Source of the DNA: Buxus sempervirens
Lineage: Eukaryota; Streptophyta; Magnoliopsida; Buxales; Buxaceae
DNA: 64,000 bases
Reading direction: 5' to 3'
NCBI GenBank assembly: GCA_947561395.2
Contig: OX387184.1
Location: 33,470,766-33,534,765 of the forward strand
The first letter of the stretch is position 1, and each line of letters starts with the position of its first letter. The notes beneath the pieces are model-generated. The model made no database searches, was not told the DNA's origin, and worked only from the letters and a program-made list of their open reading frames with translations. Positions 46,889 to 58,355 of this stretch are shown piece after piece. The position numbers were made by a program, and so were the translations under genes.

Positions 46889-48543
46889 TGATAAGTGCAT
46901 ATTTTTATATATTTATTAGTCCTGAATTTAGTCTTTTGGAGTTGTTTAGGCCTTTTTATGTTAATTTATACTTCTTTTTGTAGTTAAGGCATTTTTGGAT
47001 GGGTTATAGTAAATTGTGGTTATAATTGGAAAAACTCAGGCTTTTTAGTATTTTGACCTTCTGGACTTCTTGCAGGATTTTGATCACATTAGAGTTCCAG
47101 AATGTGAAAGTGGTCTTCAAAGCTTTTGTAGAGGACGTCCTGAGATTTTCAGAATGGTATGGTTTGTAAAAATCTGAGTTCATTTGAGCATCCAAATGTT
47201 GTTTCAAAATCAGATCAAGGAAGCTGATTCGAATTCTGGTCGGACTGGAATTTCTGTTCGCGAATTGAAGTTTTAAAAGCACATAACTTGAGCGTCTGAT
47301 GTCCAAATTGAGTGATTCAAAAGCCAAAATTCATCTACACATCCAGGGCTACAATTTCTATCAAGGGATCAATGTCCATAAATGAAGATTTCCTATCCAA
47401 AATTTGCCCGCAAGTTCCAGAAGTCTGAGTTGGTGTTTGAAGTGAGTTTTTAATTAAAGACTTATCTAGAAGTCTATTTTAATTGTTTTGTTGGGTCCCA
47501 CAAGAGGATTTTCATTAGAAGAGATCGTGAGTTGCTGGAGAGGTCTGGGGGGATTTGATTTGAAGATTTAATTCCATTGTGATAGGAGAAAAAATAGTTA
47601 GTTTCCAAAAAATAAGGGAGAGGAGAATTTTGAAATAAATCCAGGAGCAGCTTTTGAAAGGGGGAGGACGAAAAAGGTCAAGGGGATTTTCTGGACGTGG
47701 AGGAGAAGAGAGAAAGAGAGAAGAAGAAGTAGAACTGGTTTTCTTCTCTTGAAGATGCAAGGCTAAATTCCTCATTCGGTTCAAGAGAGCATACTTTGAA
47801 GGATCAGCCGTGAGACCTTTGTTTTGATTGTTCATAAATACTGATTATGTTTGCTATCTTTTGTTCTTCTTTGTCGATTGAAAGACATTCTTGTTCTTAG
47901 TTGGATAGGAGGTCCTCTCTGTAATTAAGATCAGTGAATGGAAGCCAGATTAAACTTTCTAATACGTATATGTTATGAAGTTTTATCATGAGTGGCAATT
48001 AGGGTTATTGATTTCTAATATTGATATCATATTAATCCTAAGAAGAATAAAGTGCAAATTAAACCAATCGAGCTTACGAATTGATTATCTGTTTCGGTCA
48101 CTCTCTAATTCATTAATGCTATTATTGAATTACACGTAGAGAGCTTGTTCTAGGTGGTTCAATAATAAGGAATCAAATATCGTGCTTATTATGTTTGATG
48201 ATCAAGGAGAACAGTGTTAATCTATACTTTAGATTAACTTAGACTGAATGGCAATTATTGATTGGTGTACTTTTAAGTGTTGTCAATGATCGGCTAGTAA
48301 TTCGAAGGTAATGTTTGCTCTTGACCGGATTCTTTCTCACTGATTACTTCTATAGATTTTATTTATTTTTTGTGTTTTTGGCTTGAGTTAACTAATCTGA
48401 AAATTTCCTTCTCCCTTAAATCTATTTGACTATAATCTTGTGACGAGTTAATTGACACTAGTCTCTGTGGGATCGACGTCATTCATCACTGGCTATTTAG
48501 TTGTGAAAAGATTAATTTATTTTGTTGCATTCGGCACGCATCA
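46889..48543 (+). repeat. Athila-like 3' LTR
   Basis: 1655 bp, TGATAAGTGC to CGGCACGCATCA. It is followed by AAATTT, the same six bases that follow the 5' LTR before its primer site, not by a target duplication. Confidence 0.95.
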
Positions 48544-48549
48544 AAATTT

Positions 48550-48901
48550 ACTGGAATTCGAATCAGCTTCCTTAATCTGATTTTGAAACAACATTTGGAG
48601 GCTCAAATGAACTCAGATTTTTACAAACCATACCATTTTGGAAATCTCAGGACATCCTCTACAAAAGCTCTGAAGACCACTTTCACATTTTGGAACTCTA
48701 ATGTGATCAAAATCCTACAAGAAGTCCAGAAGGTCAAAATACTAAAAAGCCTGAGTTTTTCCAATTATAACCACAATTTACTATAACCCATCCAAAAATG
48801 CCTTAACTACAAAAAGAAGTATAAATTAACATAACAAGGCCTAAACAATTCCAAAAAACTAAATTCAGGACTAATAAATATATAAAAATATGCACTTATC
48901 A
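48550..48901 (-). repeat. Inverted partial LTR at the element's right end
   Basis: The reverse complement matches the first ~350 bp of the LTR, from TGATAAGTGC (48901 leftward) to a break at GATTCGAATTC. Its outer end abuts target duplication CTCCT. Confidence 0.93.
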
Positions 48902-49299
48902 CTCCTCTCAAATAGAAGGTTTACAATCTAAAAGTATAACAAAATAAACCAATAACCTAAGTAGGCCTATAAAAGTCTTCCTCTCTATACCTAGGTGCCT
49001 TTTCCTTTCCTCGATCCCCAGTCCGGTCCTTCACACCAGACGTCAACGGCTCTGAAAACAATATGATAAAAGAACTGTGAGACGGATGTCTCAGTAAGCA
49101 ACACATGCATGCATGGGAAAACGCAGTTCATGCTAATATTATCTGATGAAACCATGACATGCGGGTATTTGAAATCATAAGTAAAGTATTACGGTTCAGT
49201 GCCATACAATTGGTGCATGTTTGTGCATAGGTGTATAGGTCATCTATTCATAAGAATCATATTCATTGTTCATCATATTAGACATCTCAGATTTCCAAG

Positions 49300-49735
49300 C
49301 TTGTGTGGAGGATGCTAGTTCTCTATCCCCAAGTTAGGGTGAACAATGGTCCACTACCCCCAACTGAGATGAACCACTCACACTACCCACCAAGACTTAC
49401 TGTTGTGGAGGGGCTAGTTAACTACCCCCAAATTGAGGTGAGCAATGGTTCACTACCCCCAATTGAGGTGAACCGCTCACACTACCCACCAATACTCATA
49501 TACTCAGTTGTTCGTCATACCAGGTATCTCAAATTCCCAGGCTTTTGTGGGGATGCTAGTTCTCTATCTCCAAGTTAGGGTGAATAATGGTCCTCTACCC
49601 CCAACTGAGATGAACCGCATACACTACCCACCAAGACTTACTGTTGTGGAAGGGCTAGTTCACTACCCCCAAATTGTGGTGAACAATGGTTCACTACCCC
49701 CAGTTGAGGTGAACCGCACACACTAGCCACAGATA
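49300..49735 (+). repeat. Minisatellite in LTR G
   Basis: About four units of roughly 100 bp, themselves grouped in a ~240-bp duplication. Each has CTACCCCCAA, GGTGAACAATGG and CACTACCCACCAA segments. The overlapping frames with repeated LPPTEMN are a consequence of the repeat and not a gene. Confidence 0.85.
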
Positions 49736-50268
49736 CCAATCATACCACAGGCTATCAATTGTGCCAATGCCCTTCATGTCATACAATTAAATTCGGGCCA
49801 CTGCCCTCTTCATATCATGTTAACAATATATGGCATGCCAAACAAATGTACCAATGCCCTAAATAAATCACATGCTTATAACAGAAATCAATTATAACAA
49901 GATATGTTCATGGTGTTCAATGTGCAATTCATGCCTCACTTTGGCAACCCAGGCCTCAACTTCCTTAGAAACTTGTACAACTTGGTGTTAGTTCTTGATT
50001 CCTACTTTCAATGGTTATTTGGAAGGTGTTCTAAGTGGCGGAATCAAGTTATCCATCTTCTATAAAAATCTGGAACTTAAACTTTCTCTATAAGGCCTAT
50101 TTTAGTAAAACGTACCCAAAATCTTTATTATTTGAAATTTTGAGATAATTCCAGTTGGTACACTTCCTAGAATCCTAACTCATACTTATATATAGGTTGG
50201 ATTCAAATAAAAACATTCCTTAGTTTGATCTGGGGTAAAATCCAAGTTTTCGAAAAACTTATTAGGTC

Positions 50269-50452
50269 GCTCGAAGGGATGCTCGAGCGGCGCTTCGGGT
50301 GCTTGGCTTACCTGGGAAACTAGCTCTCGGGTTTTGAATTTTTAGAAAACACAGGCGGGTTGCTCGAGTCAGCGCTCGAGCGGCTAGCCAACCACTAAGA
50401 TCTAACAAGGGCGCTCGAAGGCACACTCGAGCACACTTCGGGCGCCCTGGAA
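50269..50452 (+). repeat. Palindrome cluster in LTR G
   Basis: Several GCTCGAGCG motifs and one long hairpin, 50408-50420 (AGGGCGCTCGAAG) with 50436-50448 (CTTCGGGCGCCCT), 13 pairs including one G-T wobble. Counterparts occur at 2036-2205 and 54705-54870. Confidence 0.85.
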
Positions 50453-51681
50453 ACTTCACAGATTTGCAAAAAATCCGATTTTTGCAATTTTGCTAGGGTT
50501 TTCAATTCTCACTATTTTCTACGATTTTTAGGCTCTAAATTGGTTCTAGCATGTATGGTTACCTATTACCTACAAAATCCCCGAAAAGTTACTCCTATAT
50601 TTGCAAGGATAATCGATTTCACATTCAAACCCTCAAATCTGCACATGGCATACAAATTTGGGCAAAAACGAAAATATAGGTTAGTTTGGTGTTGCTTACC
50701 TCTTCTAAGCTACTAAGCAAACCTCCTAGCTCCTTTTGCAACCCACAAACAGCACCTTCTTGGCTTTTTGGTTGCTGCTCCACAAATCTCCAAGCTAAAC
50801 TCCCAAACGAAAATCCTTCTTTGTATTCCTCTTCTTCCCCTTTTCTTGCTAGCAATGGTCTCTCCAAGTGGAATGTGATGAAGGGGAGAGATTAAGAAGA
50901 AGAAGAAGAAGAGATAAGAGTGGGAGAGGAGAAGGAAATGAAGAAGGAAAGAGAGAGGGAGAGTGGTGTGCGCACCTAAACCTGGCCTAGATCGCACACC
51001 GGGTGCACGTTTAGTGCGTGCCTCTGGATTTTTGGAGTCGCCACTGCCTGAGAGGTGCAGGCAAACACGGTGATTGCCCTATTCGGGTCTAAGTCTGGTT
51101 TGCGGCTTATTAGAGATCTAGCTAAGTCCTCGGTTATGTCCGGGGAAGTCCTAAGACACCCCGGCCCGCCCCGTTGGTTCGACGGGTTCCTCGGGTCTCC
51201 CTGGTTTTTTGAGTCAATTTCACCCTTTTCCTAGACCAGCATGCTGCCTTGTTAGGTCTGGCGGGGCCCTCTGGAGGTGTGGGTCCCTTTTAGTTTGATT
51301 TTGTCTTTTTATTTAATGGAGTGGGTCGGACTCGGGTCCCGTTGGAAGACCCGCGGGTTGCCATGGTTGGGCTTGGGGCCCAGTTGGGTTATTGGGTAAC
51401 CCATGTGGTTATTTATTTCAACTATTTACATATGCAACGGGCTTAGTGGGCTTGGATTTGGCCCATTAGCCAAGGGTTAAGGGGCCTGGGCCTGTTTATT
51501 GAAAACAGGCCTGGTATGGGCCAGTCAAAATGTGGGCCACTCAAGTGGGCCCAAGGTGCCTTGGTGGGCCCATGGTCCAAAGATGGGCTTAAGATAGCCC
51601 AAATTGCTTAAGGGACTGGTTCAGGCCGGTTCAGATTCAACCGAGCCGGAAAATTATGTTTTTTAGGTTACTTTTACATTT

Positions 51682-51730
51682 GCCCGTATTTGCTATACGG
51701 TCCACCCTTGCCCGTGAACGAAATCCGGTT
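51682..51730 (-). repeat. Second hairpin array in LTR E
   Basis: GCCCGTA with TACGGTC at 51682-51702, and a weaker unit starting 28 bp later at 51710. Same motif and period as the pre-TATA array, about 830 bp downstream of the TATA box in transcription sense. Confidence 0.7.
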
Positions 51731-52547
51731 TGGGTTGCCCATAAAGCAAACACGGTCTCGACCGAACCGTTCTGAGTTTACAGGCGCAGTTGGTTTTACA
51801 TTTTTTGCCGCCGATTCTGCTTGGGATCACTCCGGCGACTTTCTCAGGTGTTCCGGCAACCTTTGTGATGGATCTAGTGCCTTCTGTCACAGCACATTCA
51901 CTTCATTTGCCTCTTCAAGTCTTCTTTTTCCTTATTTTTGCCAAGCCACCTTTTTGTTGCTCCAAAGGAGAAAGGAATGGGGGGATGGGATTATATTGGA
52001 GAAGCTTAAAAGGACAATCCCCTCTTATATTTACAAATATAACCAATTAAACAAGATATGTTACTTTTCTTTTTGTTTGTTTTCTGAGTCCATTTTTTCT
52101 GTACTTCATAAAGTGTTGCTCATTTGTGTGGGAGGATTTCACCAAAACCAAACAAGCTGATTAGTAATCTGGTGATAAAATAAAAGGAATCCAAAGTTGC
52201 TTTAATGAAGAAATTTACATGCATATTAAAAGAAAGAGATGATAAGAGATGTTACCACACTTTTGACTCCTTGGTTTGTTCCTCCGATGATTCCGGCAGC
52301 GCTTCCACGTCTCCGTGGATTTTTTGGATTGGTTTTGAAAGAGTCTTGATGGGTTGATTATGCTTACAGGGTAAAAAAGAGAGGTTGGGCAGTATTCCAG
52401 GGGTATTTTGGGGTTAGGGATTGGGGGTGGCAACATTTGGACAGAGGTTGGTCGTGGTTAACACACAGACAGAGAGGGGAGAGGCCAAGGAGAAGGCTTG
52501 CTTGAAATGAGGGGGTGGCCTCTCTATTTATAGGCAAAAAGGGGCGT

Positions 52548-52762
52548 GCCCGTATTTGAAGTACGGGCATGCCTTGCCCGTACTTTAAGTACGGGCGTTC
52601 CTTGCCTGTAATTCAAATACGGGCGAAAAACGCACATTTGTAAATCTCGCAGAATCGGCCATACGGGACGCGTGTACCGCCGTACAGCGACACGTGTCTT
52701 CTTCCAGAAGCTTGCCCGTATTTGAAATACGGGCATGCCCTGCCCGTAATTGAAACACGGTC
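52548..52762 (-). repeat. Pre-TATA hairpin array in LTR E (28-bp period)
   Basis: 21-nt hairpins, 7-nt arms GCCCGTA and TACGGGC with 7-nt loops, start at 52548, 52576, 52604, 52714 and 52742. Within each group the step is exactly 28 bp. One arm is GCCTGTA (wobble pair) and the last is degraded. On the minus strand they lie just upstream of the TATA box. Confidence 0.93.
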
Positions 52763-53414
52763 CAGCACGTTTTTAAAATGTCTGGATTTCAAAACTTTAT
52801 TCAATTTGGTTTTTTGCAAGATTTTTATTCGATTTTTCCGGTTATTTTATTAAAAAGCGAGATTCTCTTTATTAAAATATTATCAAACACCTTTATCTTA
52901 TTTATTTTATTGGTTTAATCCATTTTTTGCTGCCTTTTTGCCACATGGGCAGTTTTTCTGAAACTTCAACTGCTCATAACTTCTTCATCCGGTGTCCGAT
53001 TTCAGCAAACTTAGTGTCGTTGGAACCGGCTCAGAACCACCTATCCTTTGGGATCAAGTTTGGCAGCTGAATTGGGGTCGAGCAAAAAGTCAACTTTTCG
53101 CTCCCCAAAAGTTTGACCAACTCATAATTTTCTCATCTGGACTCCGATTCCAGCAAATTCAGTTGCGTTGGAACCGTGTCGAAATGCTCTTTTCAATGAG
53201 ATGAAGTTTGATGGCCAAATTTACTTGAATCAAAAGGTCAAATTTTGACCCCTTTAGGTTTGAATTTTAATTTGACTTTTAATTTTCTTCATTTCAGGGG
53301 TGCAAAAATCAGGTGTCTACAAGTGGTTCATATGAATGGGGCTTTCTCTTCTCTTTTTTTCCCACACTTGAGCAATTTTTCCCCTTTTCTCCATGGTATT
53401 TCCAAGTTTGCCCT

Positions 53415-55809
53415 TGTAACGCCCCGGATCCAAGTTTCTTTAAGAACATAAACCCGACCCTAGAACGTTAGGATAATGGCCCAAAATAATTAATCGAGAC
53501 TTAAACAATTTCATTTAATTTAATTTGAGTGCGGAAATAATAGATAAATTTTTTCCTTTCAAGAAGCGCGGGATACAAAAGGAAACATCCAATATCAATT
53601 CCTCAACTAAGTCTGGAAAGAGTTAACTCAAATAAAATGTACATCACCAAGGTCATCTAAATAAAAGTAATCTAAAACAATTCTTCCAATGCCAAGTCAA
53701 ATTTAATACTATAAATCCCTAAACCTACACAGGAATAAAGTAATCTTCTTCCTGGTACTCAGTATAATCCTCAGGAGTGTCTATCCCCACAATGTCCTCA
53801 CCAGGAATATCTAAAAATAAAACCGATAAAACGATAATGTGAAAAACAACATCTCAGTAAGTAGTCATGAAAATAATTTGTAACAATTCAAGTATATGCA
53901 GTGTTTAATCAGACTAAGCACGATAAATTCAAACACTGTGAAATATAAACACAACCATAGTGAAGTATCCCGCCAAGTACATAGACTGAGGATAAAAGGC
54001 AACAGCCACCAAACAACCTTCTTCCCACAGTGAACACGGATTGAGGAAGTAAATACCAATAACAAACTTCCCACCGAGTACACGGATTGAGGAAGTATCC
54101 CACCGAGTACACGGACTGAGGATAAACAAGAGTAACCAGCTTCCCACTGAGTACACGGATTGAGGAAGTATCCCACTAAATACATGGACTGAGGATAAAC
54201 AAGAGTAACCAGCTTCTCACTGAGTACATGGATTAAGGAAGTATTCTACCGAGTACACGGACTGAGGATATAAACAAATAACCAAATCCGCCCTGCAAAA
54301 ATAATAAACTAGGCACCTGCCTTGTCACAACAGTGACCCAAAAACCCACATAGGTGGAGTCAAACACATATCTCAAAATCACGGTTTCAATGGGCAAAAA
54401 CATCCGGGTGTATGTAAAATCGTTCGGCATTCAAAACATGTCCAAATAGTCCAAATATAGGTGTAGGAACTCTTAAAATCAAGTTTGATTAAGAATAGAA
54501 GTGTTTGGAACAGAGGTATTAAGTTGAAAAGCCTCTTTGGTAAAATCTACCCAAATTTCTTATAAAAATGAATTTTAAACATCCGCCAGTGCAAACAATT
54601 TCTAAATACCGTAAACTTGATGGTACATCGGTTAAAAATGGATAAAAAACAATTCTGTAGTGAAAAACCAGGTTGAAAGGCCAATTTTCAAAATCTGACA
54701 GATAGGGCGCTCGAGGGGCAATAGGGCGCTCGAACAGCTTTACACTTCGGTCGTTTCAGGGTTGGTCTCTTGATTGGTTGCTCGAGCGACTGTTCAGGGG
54801 TCAATTCAATCTGGAAAAATTGCTCTCGGGTTTTAAAAAAATACAAAGGGCGCTCGAGTGACTGCTAGGGTGACCTGATACGAAGAAAATCTGAAAATTT
54901 GTGAAATTCAATAAAAATTCCACAACTAAATATCCAACGCATTAAATCCATTCTAAATCATTCCAAAACACTTTATGAACATGTAGAATAAATCCCAACA
55001 AATAAAACATCATGAATCACGCAAACAACTCATCAAACCACCGAATAATCATGTATATCAAATAAACACGAATATATTTTTGTGCAAGTTTAAAGCGACT
55101 ACTTACATGTTTTTGGGACAAAAATCCTTCCTAATAGCAACCGAAGATCACTCCTAAGAATGCCAAACGATCACGTCAAGCCTCTATCACTTCTGGAACA
55201 AAAATCGCCTCCTTAGGAACCCAAACCACATCTAAACCTCCAAAACAGAAACCTTCTTCTAGTTTGTTCTTACCTGGGTTTTTCTGAACGAAAATCTCCT
55301 TATCTCCTTCTAAAAGACTGCTCCAAACAAGCTTAGATATTAGGGTTTGATCTCTCCAAAGTGGGGAAGTCGTACGGGGGAAGGAGATGAAGGTGGCGGC
55401 TGATTCTTTGTTTTCCACGTGAGTTGCCAATTGTATGCCTTTTAGTTTATTTTATTATTTTAATTCTTTTACCTAAATACCCCATCTCTTATTAATCTAA
55501 CCAGCAACAAACCAACCCAATTTAAACCTCAAACCAACCAGATCTGGGCCAACCTTCCTCCTATGGGTTTGACCAACTCTCTTTCACTCTTATATTTTAT
55601 TTTTATCAATTACTTACTAATATAAACCACAACAATAACCAAAATTATTATATTAAATTATATTCAGCCTAAAATCATGAACTCACCTTAGATAGGCTCT
55701 CCAATCTCCTCCGGTTCACTTTGGACTCCTCCGGGTTGAACCAATGCCTCAACCACTGCATATTAATAACTTAATCAGTTTATTTATTACTAAAATCTAG
55801 GATTTTACA
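53415..55809 (+). mobile_element. Solo family T LTR L
   Basis: 2395 bp, TGTAACGCCCCGGATCC to CTAGGATTTTACA, flanked by GCCCT at 53410-53414 and 55810-55814. It has a minisatellite at 53960-54270, palindromes at 54705-54870 and no coding region. It serves as the uninterrupted reference for the remnants at 1597-2238 and 15891-16759. Confidence 0.92.
53960..54270 (+). repeat. Minisatellite in LTR L
   Basis: About nine units of 25-35 bp with the core CCGAGTACACGGACTGAGGA, alternating between endings GGAAGTA and GGATAAA. Antisense frames with repeated YSVGY-like peptides come from this repeat. Confidence 0.85.
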
Positions 55810-55814
55810 GCCCT

Positions 55815-56258
55815 TCTCCTCCATCAAACACCAACAATCACCACTTTGCCACTCCACCTATTGCACAATACACTTTACCACTTAGTACTTATTCATCTCA
55901 CAATAATAAATCTTATTTAATGATCTAGGGATTGCTCACCTTGATAGGCTACTAACAAGCCTAAACTTATCCACTTGGCCGGCTTCAAGTCTGGGCTTCT
56001 CCAGCTTCACCTACAAAATAATTTCACTATTTAGGGTGTGCTAATGGTATTGAAATCTGGGGTTTCACACCTCGCCCATCCCAATGATGCTAAGAAGGCC
56101 ATTGAATTTATACATTTTATTTCATCAAAGTAAATCCATGGATCTTTTCACCTCCCTCATTCATGTGCACTTTAATTTCATAGCCTAATGATTTAAATCA
56201 CATCAAGGTTACTGCAAGTAATTTACTTAGAATAATTAGAATGGTCTTATAGTACACC
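55815..56258. other. End of LTR G and flanking unclassified sequence
   Basis: To 56069 this is the end of LTR G. 56070-56258 continues the sequence left of 22281. I see no gene. CCCAATGATGCTAAGAAG at about 56080 also occurs at about 22232, on the other side of LTR G. Confidence 0.6.
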
Positions 56259-56361
56259 TGTAGACACCCCAAATTGCACTGCCAAATGAGAAAATAATAA
56301 AAACATATAATTAGAGCTTAAAATAGGTCAAAAATGCATAAAAACTGACAAAACTGGCTTT

Positions 56362-56465
56362 GCCCGTATTTCATTCACGGGCCGGTCGCGCCCGAAATCA
56401 ATCTACGGTCAGGCGCGCCCGTAGTAACTATACGGTCACCATTGGACCGTAGTGCATTTACGGTC
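56362..56465 (+). repeat. 28-bp-period hairpin array in the Tat/Ogre-like LTR
   Basis: Four 21-nt hairpins start at 56362, 56390, 56417 and 56445. The last has arms GACCGTA and TACGGTC, a paired change relative to GCCCGTA and TACGGGC. Array, period and loop size match LTR E. Confidence 0.9.
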
Positions 56466-58105
56466 ACTAAAGACACGTGTGAGTTTTGTCCTTCTCTCGA
56501 TTTCCGAGCTTTATCTTTAGTCCAATATATCTTTAAATGAGCGAATTACGTATTTTATTCGCTGAAGACACCTTGGTTGGCTATGGATGGGCATTATCTC
56601 CAATTTTCACTCTATCCTGAGGATCAAGATATATCCTTCTGGACCAGCCTTGCCCCTGTGCTTGCCTATAAATAGAGGCTCTCTCCTCTAGCTAAGGGCC
56701 ACGAAATTTTGAAGTCCAAAGAACTCCAAGGAACTCCAAGAGAAGAATCCCTGCTGCCTACCTGCTCAATCCAGGTAAGTCCCCTTTTCCCTTTTTATTT
56801 TCTGTCTTCAATTCTAGATGTAATAGGATCATCTCTATTGCTGTAGAATAAGGCCATATCTGTTTTCGTATTCGTAAACTTGTCTCTAAGTACCTCAAGA
56901 GTCTCTCTAGCCGTAAAACGTGAAGAGAGAACTAGGGGAAAGGGGAACAGGTGGATCCCTAGAATAGAACCCCATATCTGTTTTTTTCTTTTTTCATAGA
57001 ATAAGGCCTGTGATTGTGTTTGTGTAACCAAACCTATCTCCAAGTACCTCAAGAGTCTCTCTAGCCGTAAAACGTGAAGAGAGAACTAGGGGAAAAGAGA
57101 ACAGGTGGATCCGTAGGGTAGACCCCCATGTGCTCTAATTGGTGAGATATGACTGCTTCGAATATCCTGATCATGTTTTAATGCTTTTTATGATATATCT
57201 GAATGAATAACATGAATCTATGATGTTTATAGTATGAGATCCCTATTTTTATAAAAATTGGATTTTTGCCACTTTTGCACCTACAGCACTGTTTTTGCGA
57301 TTTTTGTGGTTTTAGGCTAAGATCTTAGATTTATTATGATCAATATGATATATCTGGATCCAGAAGCCTGAAAGTAAATTCTAGGGTTTCATGATGTGTG
57401 TAAGCACCTCATTTTTGCGCCCCCAAAAGCCAGAAAATGCGAAAACCCGGCCAAGAAGTCAAACCGTGAGGGGTGGAAAGTTGACCTTTAAATCAGATAA
57501 AATTTGGCTAACCTTGATCTATCCCATTGGATAAAGAATCCTGATACGGTTCCAGCGCAACTGGGTTTGCAGGAATCGGGGTCCGGGTAAAGGTTCTGCG
57601 GGCGGTCAAACTTAAGGAAAAGCCAAGAGTTGACTTTTCCTCGATTTCCGTGCCAAATACCTTACTTTAGCCCAACGGATAGAGAATCCTGACACGGTTC
57701 CAGCGCAACTGGGTTTGCAGGAATTGGAGTCCGGATAAGGGTACTAAGGACAGTCAAACTTAAGGGAAGACCAAAAGTTGACTTTTTCTCGAAATCCGTG
57801 CCAAGTACTTTGCCTCATGTCATTAAATAGAGGGCTCCGATACGAGTTTAACACAATTGAGTTTGCTCAAATCGGAGTTCGGATGAAGGAGATATGATCT
57901 GTCGAAGTTTCCGAGTAGCAAAAGTCGGAAACTGCACACGTGGCGCAAGAACTGCACACGTGGCAGCCAGCGCAGCAAAATATCTCAGGGACTAAATCTT
58001 AAATATAAAAATTTCGTACGGGCGATCCGTAGATATCAAAAAGGGTCAAATCGGTCGAATCGATCGGATCGGTCAAGTCGAGGGGCAAATCCGTAAATTT
58101 TTGAT

Positions 58106-58355
58106 TTGTATCCGGTTACCTATATCGGATACGCTGCCTCTCCTTCGTATCCGGACTTGAAGACCGGATACATAAAGGTGTTCGCGCGAGATCCGTTCCA
58201 CTTGGCCGACAGATTCGCGGCGGCATTAAATTTCGAAATGATTCAGTAATGTATCCGGCCTGAGTTACCGGATACAAAGGGAAGCTAGTGTATCCGGACT
58301 TGGAGTCCGGATATGAGTAGGGCTTAGTGTATCCGGCCTGAGTTGCCGGATACAT
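58106..58355 (+). repeat. Pre-TATA hairpin array in LTR A (39-bp period)
   Basis: Five hairpins centred in 29-nt frames start at 58106, 58145, 58249, 58288 and 58327. Steps within each group are exactly 39 bp. Arms are variants of GTGTATCCGGC with GCCGGATACAC and loops are 7 nt. The last ends 10 bp before the TATA box. Confidence 0.92.

Larger units (their letters stand above)
38225..48901 (+). mobile_element. Athila-like Ty3/gypsy element with an extra inverted LTR fragment
   Basis: Starts TGATAAGTGCAT and is flanked by CTCCT at 38220-38224 and 48902-48906. The canonical element is 38225-48543: 1658-bp and 1655-bp LTRs, tRNA-Asp-type primer site, gag-pol, about 1.5 kb of noncoding 3' DNA and a polypurine tract. 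It does not end at the 3' LTR. Six bases later, an inverted copy of the first ~350 bp of the LTR runs to 48901, so both outer ends are the LTR 5' end. Athila features are the SAITLRSGKEVE linker, the VMPYSIY-type protease and the GGGAGGCAACCCAAG segment just after pol. No env-like ORF is seen. Confidence 0.93.
50967..53321 (-). mobile_element. Solo family S LTR E
   Basis: 2355 bp, minus orientation, from TGTGCGCACC to AAATCAGGTGTCTACA, flanked by AGTGG at 50962-50966 and 53322-53326. It has two ~147-bp repeat units (GTTGGAACC at about 53019 and 53167), TATAAATA on the minus strand at 52532-52525, a 28-bp-period hairpin array at 52548-52762, a second one at 51682-51730 and GTGGCGACTCC-type sequence near 51034. 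No gene is supported. Confidence 0.92.
22281..56069 (+). mobile_element. Solo family T LTR G, split by four nested insertions
   Basis: The start TGTCACGTGCCCC at 22281 and the end GGGGTTTCACA at 56069 are flanked by CCTCG at 22276-22280 and 56070-56074, so the ends belong to one insertion. Its own DNA is 22281-22307, 38012-38224, 48907-50966, 53327-53414 and 55815-56069, about 2.6 kb. The interruptions each have their own target duplication: LTR H, the Athila-like element, LTR E and LTR L. It contains a minisatellite (49300-49735) and palindromes (50269-50452). A reading frame pair at 49303-49726 is an artefact of the repeat. Confidence 0.87.

Noticed and set aside
49303..49726. Open frames with repeated LPPTEMN and NNGSLPP peptides
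   Set aside because: They follow a minisatellite in a noncoding LTR. No homologous frame exists in other family T LTRs.
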